From an uncultured archaeon (GTDB lineage Archaea > Thermoproteota > Nitrososphaeria > Nitrososphaerales > CALBXV01), in NCBI GenBank assembly GCA_937890045.1, contig CALBXV010000120.1, positions 1-8,689 on the forward strand: a stretch of 8,689 nt of DNA, given 5' to 3'. Under the pieces are notes generated by a model, which saw nothing but the letters and a program-made list of their open reading frames with translations, ran no database searches and was not told the origin of the DNA. Position numbers and translations under genes: made by a program. Shown here piece by piece: positions 6,173 to 8,689 of this stretch. The first letter of the stretch is position 1. The number at the start of each line of letters is the position of its first letter.

Positions 6173-6332
6173 GTAATTCTCTGTCAGCTAAATTTTGTAT
6201 TTCTTCACTTTCTTCGAACATATCTCTAAAAGTTTCTATATCTGGTGTGATAGTGGGGGTACAATACTCTAATACATATATTTTATATGCTCTCATTAAT
6301 TGTTCTTCTGTGTATAATACTAATTTACTCAT
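6162..6332 (-). CDS. Small acidic protein of 56 residues, unknown function
   Basis: A short gene translated as MSKLVLYTEEQLMRAYKIYV and ending in ADRELHEN before TGA at 6164-6162. It is mostly helical in character and acidic (DIETFRDMFEESEEIQ), with no membrane segment. The evidence that it is real is its fit: its ATG overlaps the last 8 bases of ligase subunit A, its end overlaps the start of the membrane-protein gene by 11 bases, and AAGGA sits five bases before the ATG. Without it there would be a gap of about 150 bases in an otherwise gapless stretch. Proteins starting with a similar L-Y-T-E-E/D-Q-L pattern occur, as I recall, as hypothetical proteins in other phages; no function can be given. 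Confidence 0.72.
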   Translation of the reverse strand: MSKLVLYTEEQLMRAYKIYVLEYCTPTITPDIETFRDMFEESEEIQNLADRELHEN

Positions 6333-7320
6333 ATATCCTTCTAATTATTTTAGGTATAATTTCACCACTTCGTATTACTTCTACTTTACAACCTATTTCT
6401 AAATTTAATGCTTCAATATAAGCTATATTATGTAAGGTTGCTTTACTAACAATAGCGCCATCAATATCTACAGGAGCTAGAATACCTACTGGAGCAACTA
6501 CTCCTGACTTACCTACGTTCCAAATTACATCTACAAGAGTTGTTTTAACTCCTTTCTGCACTCTTTTTAAAGCATAAGCTCCTCTTGGGTGATGAGAAGT
6601 ATAACCGTATTCTTTAAATTCTTTTTGATTATCTATACGACATACCATTCCATCTGTTGGATATTCATGCCATTCTTCATCTATGATAGTAGTAAAACCT
6701 GCACATTCCTTTAATTGAGTTAATTCATTATAGTAACTCTTTCTGTGCGTAGGCTCTACACCGTAGGCTATAAATTCTATTTCTCGCATTATAAATTCAC
6801 CATAATCTTTTAACTGTAATGCGCCTGCAGCATAATTTCTAGCATTTTTTATTCTTGAAGGAGCTACTACTTCCCCTGTTATCTGCATCATAGGATTAAC
6901 ACTATGTCCTTCACACCACCTAAAATTATTAAAAGATGCATCAATATCCTTAATACTATTAGGAACTAGATGTTTCATATTTTCAGTAATATCTATTCCT
7001 GTTTTTCCATCACCTCTTGTTAAGGCTCTGTGTAATTCTCCGTTTATATACAACAAAGAGACTGCCGCACCGTCAAGTTTGGGAGTCCATGTTACTATTC
7101 CTTTATAATTTTTTAGGGGATTTTTCTTTGAATGTTCGTGTTCAAACACTTTCTGAAGGGAGTACATGCGGAATGCATGAGGGATTCTACCTGTAGTTGT
7201 GCCTACTTCTTCGTAACCAGAAACTCTTGCTAATTCGTCAAACTCTTCATCTGATATAAAAGGTTCTCCTTTATAGTAGGCTTCTGATGCTTTTCTTAAA
7301 TATTCTTTTATATTTTCCAT
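6325..7320 (-). CDS. ligA: NAD+-dependent DNA ligase subunit A (adenylation and OB domains)
   Basis: A 331-residue protein equal to the N-terminal half of bacterial LigA. It should react with NAD+ to form ligase-AMP and, with subunit B, seal nicks. Domain Ia, which contacts NMN, is present (AYYKGEPFISDEEFDEL, 14-30). The adenylation domain shows KLDG at 81-84 with nucleophile K81, TRGDG at 101-105, GEVV at 149-152 (motif III), IEFIAYG at 181-187 (IIIa), PTDGMVCRI at 221-229 (IV) and ALKR at 250-253 (V). The OB fold follows and ends SGEIIPKI, exactly where the zinc finger begins in one-piece ligases. The split is therefore at a domain border and all catalytic residues remain. The ATG lies where transcription from the adjoining promoter should start, so there is no leader. 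Between A and B lie four other genes. Confidence 0.95.
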   Translation of the reverse strand: MENIKEYLRKASEAYYKGEPFISDEEFDELARVSGYEEVGTTTGRIPHAFRMYSLQKVFEHEHSKKNPLKNYKGIVTWTPKLDGAAVSLLYINGELHRALTRGDGKTGIDITENMKHLVPNSIKDIDASFNNFRWCEGHSVNPMMQITGEVVAPSRIKNARNYAAGALQLKDYGEFIMREIEFIAYGVEPTHRKSYYNELTQLKECAGFTTIIDEEWHEYPTDGMVCRIDNQKEFKEYGYTSHHPRGAYALKRVQKGVKTTLVDVIWNVGKSGVVAPVGILAPVDIDGAIVSKATLHNIAYIEALNLEIGCKVEVIRSGEIIPKIIRRIYE

Positions 7321-7326
7321 TATAAT

Positions 7327-7355
7327 ATTATAACAAAAATTAAGGGCTATGTCAA
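7327..7355 (-). promoter_or_regulatory. Sigma-70 promoter at the ligase subunit A start
   Basis: TTGACA at 7355-7350, a 17-base spacer, and TATAAT at 7332-7327. Only six bases (ATTATA) separate the -10 box from the ATG at 7320, so the usual start point is at or next to the A of ATG. It lies 9 bases after the stop of the PC4-like gene. With the promoter at 8462-8434 it matches at 24 of 29 positions, including the spacer block GCCCTTAA. Confidence 0.9.
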
Positions 7356-7364
7356 GTAATAAAT

Positions 7365-7667
7365 TTAGTTAAGGTAAATTTTATCTAAAATATCTTTGAA
7401 GTGAGTTTCGAGTATTTCTTTTGCTTCGGCTAATGATATAATTTCAACTAAGCCTTCAAACAATGATCTAGAGTTTTCAAAATTTAATACCATATGAACT
7501 CCTTTATCTGAAGGTTTAAAATCTCCTTCAAAATCTAAATAATACTTTCTAATATGTAAGTATTCTATTCCTCGAAATTCATTAATTGTTAATTTAATTT
7601 GTTCAGCACCATCTTCAGATTGACTGATAACTTTTTGATACACCTCAGGTGCTTCATCTACTTTCAC
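7365..7667 (-). CDS. PC4-like ssDNA-binding protein
   Basis: A 100-residue protein with a PC4 (transcriptional coactivator p15) domain at about 23-75: IKLTINEFRGIEYLHIRKYY, then DFEGDFKPSDKGVHM and a closing helix. The pattern of short strand, R/K-G-x-x-x-L/V-x-I-R-x-Y-Y, then a K-P-S/T-x-K-G turn is typical of the family, which binds single-stranded DNA as a dimer. A PC4 homolog is known in T5 and has been implicated in recombination-dependent replication, which suggests the role here. A C-terminal extension (76-100) looks helical. Translation starts at GTG, overlapping the upstream TGA as GTGA, with GAGGAA well placed before it, so it is probably well expressed. The gene ends 9 bases before the ligase A promoter, with no terminator between. 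Confidence 0.82.
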   Translation of the reverse strand: MKVDEAPEVYQKVISQSEDGAEQIKLTINEFRGIEYLHIRKYYLDFEGDFKPSDKGVHMVLNFENSRSLFEGLVEIISLAEAKEILETHFKDILDKIYLN

Positions 7668-7930
7668 TTTTTGTTCCTCAAAATTGATTGTAGAGGAGCA
7701 ATATGTGTTACATTCGCAGGTCTTAAAAGTCTATATGAATCTGTATCCCAGCAAAAGAGTAAAACTGTATCATCGGATTCTTTAGCTCTATTCTTTTTAC
7801 TTTGGATATATTTATTATCAAAATTTAAGGTACATACATTGTATTTTAACTTTTTAGAGTTTGTACTCCTATAAGTTATTATAGCATCTTCATACTCAGT
7901 TACAACGTCCTTGAATTTCCATTTTTCCAC
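7664..7930 (-). CDS. Unknown 88-residue protein
   Basis: No family is recognised. The protein starts MEKWKFKDVVTEYEDAIITY, looks like a mixed alpha/beta domain with alternating hydrophobic strands (AIITYRS, YNVCTLNF, TVLLFCWD), and has a basic stretch in the middle (IQSKKNRAK) and end (ILRNKK). It has no membrane segment or signal peptide. The GTG start follows GGAG by seven bases. Its TGA overlaps the PC4-like gene start as GTGA, so the two are translationally linked and may share a pathway. Upstream it is 52 bases from the annotated end of the HTH gene, although an overlapping frame in that gap ends on this gene's GTG. Confidence 0.65.
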   Translation of the reverse strand: MEKWKFKDVVTEYEDAIITYRSTNSKKLKYNVCTLNFDNKYIQSKKNRAKESDDTVLLFCWDTDSYRLLRPANVTHIAPLQSILRNKK

Positions 7931-7982
7931 TAAGATTCTCCACTACTATCAAGAAAACTCTTTCTGTTAGTAATGGTAAAAT

Positions 7983-8411
7983 CTAATTCATTGTGGTAAT
8001 GATGTTCGTGAAATAAACTGCAGCTTTTCCAGTTAATCTATCTATAATACCTTGATCAATTTCTTGACCAGCATCTTGTATAGCATCTGATAATGCACTC
8101 TGTGCATCAGCTTTACTAACTCGACTGCCGCCCGTAGAATTGCTACTAGAACTCGTTGGTGCTTTTTTCACATATACACCTGCTCTTGTCAAAATCATTC
8201 TGACTCCGTTAGGGCTTTCACCCAAACTGTCAGCAACGTCTTTAACAATTTCCATACTTGTTTCTGGAGTTGGTTCTAATTCTGTATAAAGATTAACTGC
8301 TTGTGCTTTCTTGTTATCGTCCCAAGCCATTCTTCTTCTCCTGTTTTTGCCACGATAGCCGGGACACGTCCCTATCCTATCGAGCATTTCGTTATAAAAT
8401 CTGTCGCCCAT
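7983..8411 (-). CDS. HTH protein related to the D5-like repeats
   Basis: A 142-residue protein when read from ATG at 8411 (MGDRFYNEML). The central part (about 28-82) is a HTH unit: MAWDDNKKAQAVNLY, then IVKDVADSLGESPNGVRMIL and TRAGVYVKK. This closely parallels the last repeat of the D5-like protein (DEIADEIGKTVRGVKTMLTRRGL). A Ser/Gly-rich linker (TSSSSNSTGG) leads to a helical C-terminal part ending DRLTGKAAVYFTNIITTMN. A basic cluster KNRRRR precedes MAW. The 8411 start has a modest GGAAAG six bases away (GGA core) and fits the promoter just upstream. An ATG at 8330 (115 residues) has the better AGGAG site and may be an alternative start. The frame is open further up, but there it coincides with the promoter. 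Function: probably DNA-binding; being first in its unit, it may be a regulator or structural DNA-binding protein. Confidence 0.7.
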   Translation of the reverse strand: MGDRFYNEMLDRIGTCPGYRGKNRRRRMAWDDNKKAQAVNLYTELEPTPETSMEIVKDVADSLGESPNGVRMILTRAGVYVKKAPTSSSSNSTGGSRVSKADAQSALSDAIQDAGQEIDQGIIDRLTGKAAVYFTNIITTMN

Positions 8412-8433
8412 AATCTTTCCAATTATTATATCT

Positions 8434-8462
8434 ATAATAACAGATTTTAAGGGCGATGTCAA
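8434..8462 (-). promoter_or_regulatory. Sigma-70 promoter for the HTH / 88-aa / PC4 unit
   Basis: TTGACA at 8462-8457, a 17-base spacer, and TATTAT at 8439-8434 (one mismatch). The upstream sequence is A-rich (AATTTAAAAAATAG), like an UP element. The predicted start near 8427 leaves a leader of about 16 bases to the ATG at 8411. The site shares 18 identical bases (AAAAATAGTTCTTGACAT) with the promoter at 5113 and the spacer block GCCCTTAA with the one at 7355. Confidence 0.88.
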
Positions 8463-8480
8463 GAACTATTTTTTAAATTC

Positions 8481-8689
8481 TTAATCGTCGTTTCTTTTCA
8501 TTATGGATTCTGTATATCCATATACCCACCTTTTTCTATAGTCATCTGATAAAGCAAGAGGTAATCCCACCACAGGTAGTAAAAAGTTTATTAATACAGC
8601 ATACAATATAAAGTGTAAAACTGTATAATTAGCCATAGGGTTATCGGGTTGTTTTTCTTTTATAATCTGAACAATGAATCTCCATGTTC
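8481..8689 (-). CDS. C-terminal part of a small membrane protein (partial)
   Basis: The minus strand is open from the right edge (first full codon at 8687) to TAA at 8483-8481, giving 68 residues of a protein whose start lies outside the window. It has an amphipathic entry (FIVQIIKEKQPDN), one long hydrophobic segment (YTVLHFILYAVLINFLLPVV) and a charged tail (SDDYRKRWVYGYTESIMKRNDD). It is therefore probably anchored in the inner membrane with the basic tail in the cytoplasm. An internal ATG (MANYTVLHF) has no ribosome site before it, so the longer partial reading is preferred. It matches no family I recognise. Its stop lies 18 bases before the promoter of the next unit, with no terminator between. 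Confidence 0.62.
   Translation of the reverse strand, partial: TWRFIVQIIKEKQPDNPMANYTVLHFILYAVLINFLLPVVGLPLALSDDYRKRWVYGYTESIMKRNDD

Noticed and set aside
8170..8190. TTGACA on the minus strand near 8190 inside the small HTH gene
   Set aside because: The hexamer 17 bases on reads GAAAAA, not a -10 box, and the bases encode the conserved LTRAGV segment.
8353..8382. Hairpin CGATAG/CTATCG with inner GGGA/TCCC, considered as a 5' leader regulator
   Set aside because: It falls within the coding part if ATG 8411 is the start. It has no T-tract and internal loops of unequal size. It would matter only if 8330 is the true start.
8412..8462. Upstream extension of the small HTH protein to a TTG at 8462
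   Set aside because: That TTG is the first part of the -35 box, and the transcript should start after the -10 box, so these bases are not in the mRNA of this promoter.

Overview
The window looks like part of the replication region of a tailed phage related to coliphage T5 (a T5-like siphovirus, Demerecviridae-type). Every supported gene is on the minus strand, so transcription runs from high to low coordinates. Genes are tightly packed: start and stop codons mostly touch or overlap as TAATG, ATGA, GTGA or TAGTG, and no gap exceeds about 100 bases. The DNA is AT-rich. The T5 assignment rests on the gene set: an NAD+-dependent DNA ligase split into two genes, a PC4-like protein, a multi-HTH protein resembling T5 D5, a DnaB-type helicase, a CHC2/TOPRIM primase, and the start of what is probably a family A DNA polymerase. 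The host is probably a low-GC gammaproteobacterium; the sequence does not say more. No tRNA, CRISPR array, IS element or integrase was seen.

Layout in transcription order. (i) 8689-8481: the end of a small membrane protein. (ii) Unit 1, from a promoter at 8462-8434: an HTH protein, an unknown 88-residue protein and a PC4-like protein. (iii) Unit 2, from a promoter at 7355-7327: ligase subunit A (adenylation and OB domains), a 56-residue small protein, a three-helix membrane protein, a SET-domain protein and a GIY-YIG-like protein. (iv) Unit 3, from a promoter at 5113-5085: ligase subunit B (zinc finger, HhH, BRCT) and the D5-like protein, then an intrinsic terminator at 3561-3529. (v) Past that terminator: the helicase (TTG start), an HTH/SH3-like protein, a ParB-like protein, the primase and the start of the putative polymerase.

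The three promoters are close to perfect sigma-70 sites (TTGACA, 17-bp spacer, TATAAT or TATTAT) and share extra sequence, so the host holoenzyme should read these early genes. Helicase, primase and polymerase would form the fork, ligase A plus B would seal nicks, and the PC4-like protein probably serves recombination-dependent replication. The D5-like protein is probably an abundant DNA-binding regulator.

Most notable points: a ligase A transcript that appears to be leaderless; an attenuator-like terminator just before the helicase ribosome site; a SET-domain protein between the two ligase halves; four degenerate HTH repeats in the D5-like protein, with a related copy in the first gene of unit 1; and a 35-codon overlapping frame that ends exactly on the next gene's GTG.
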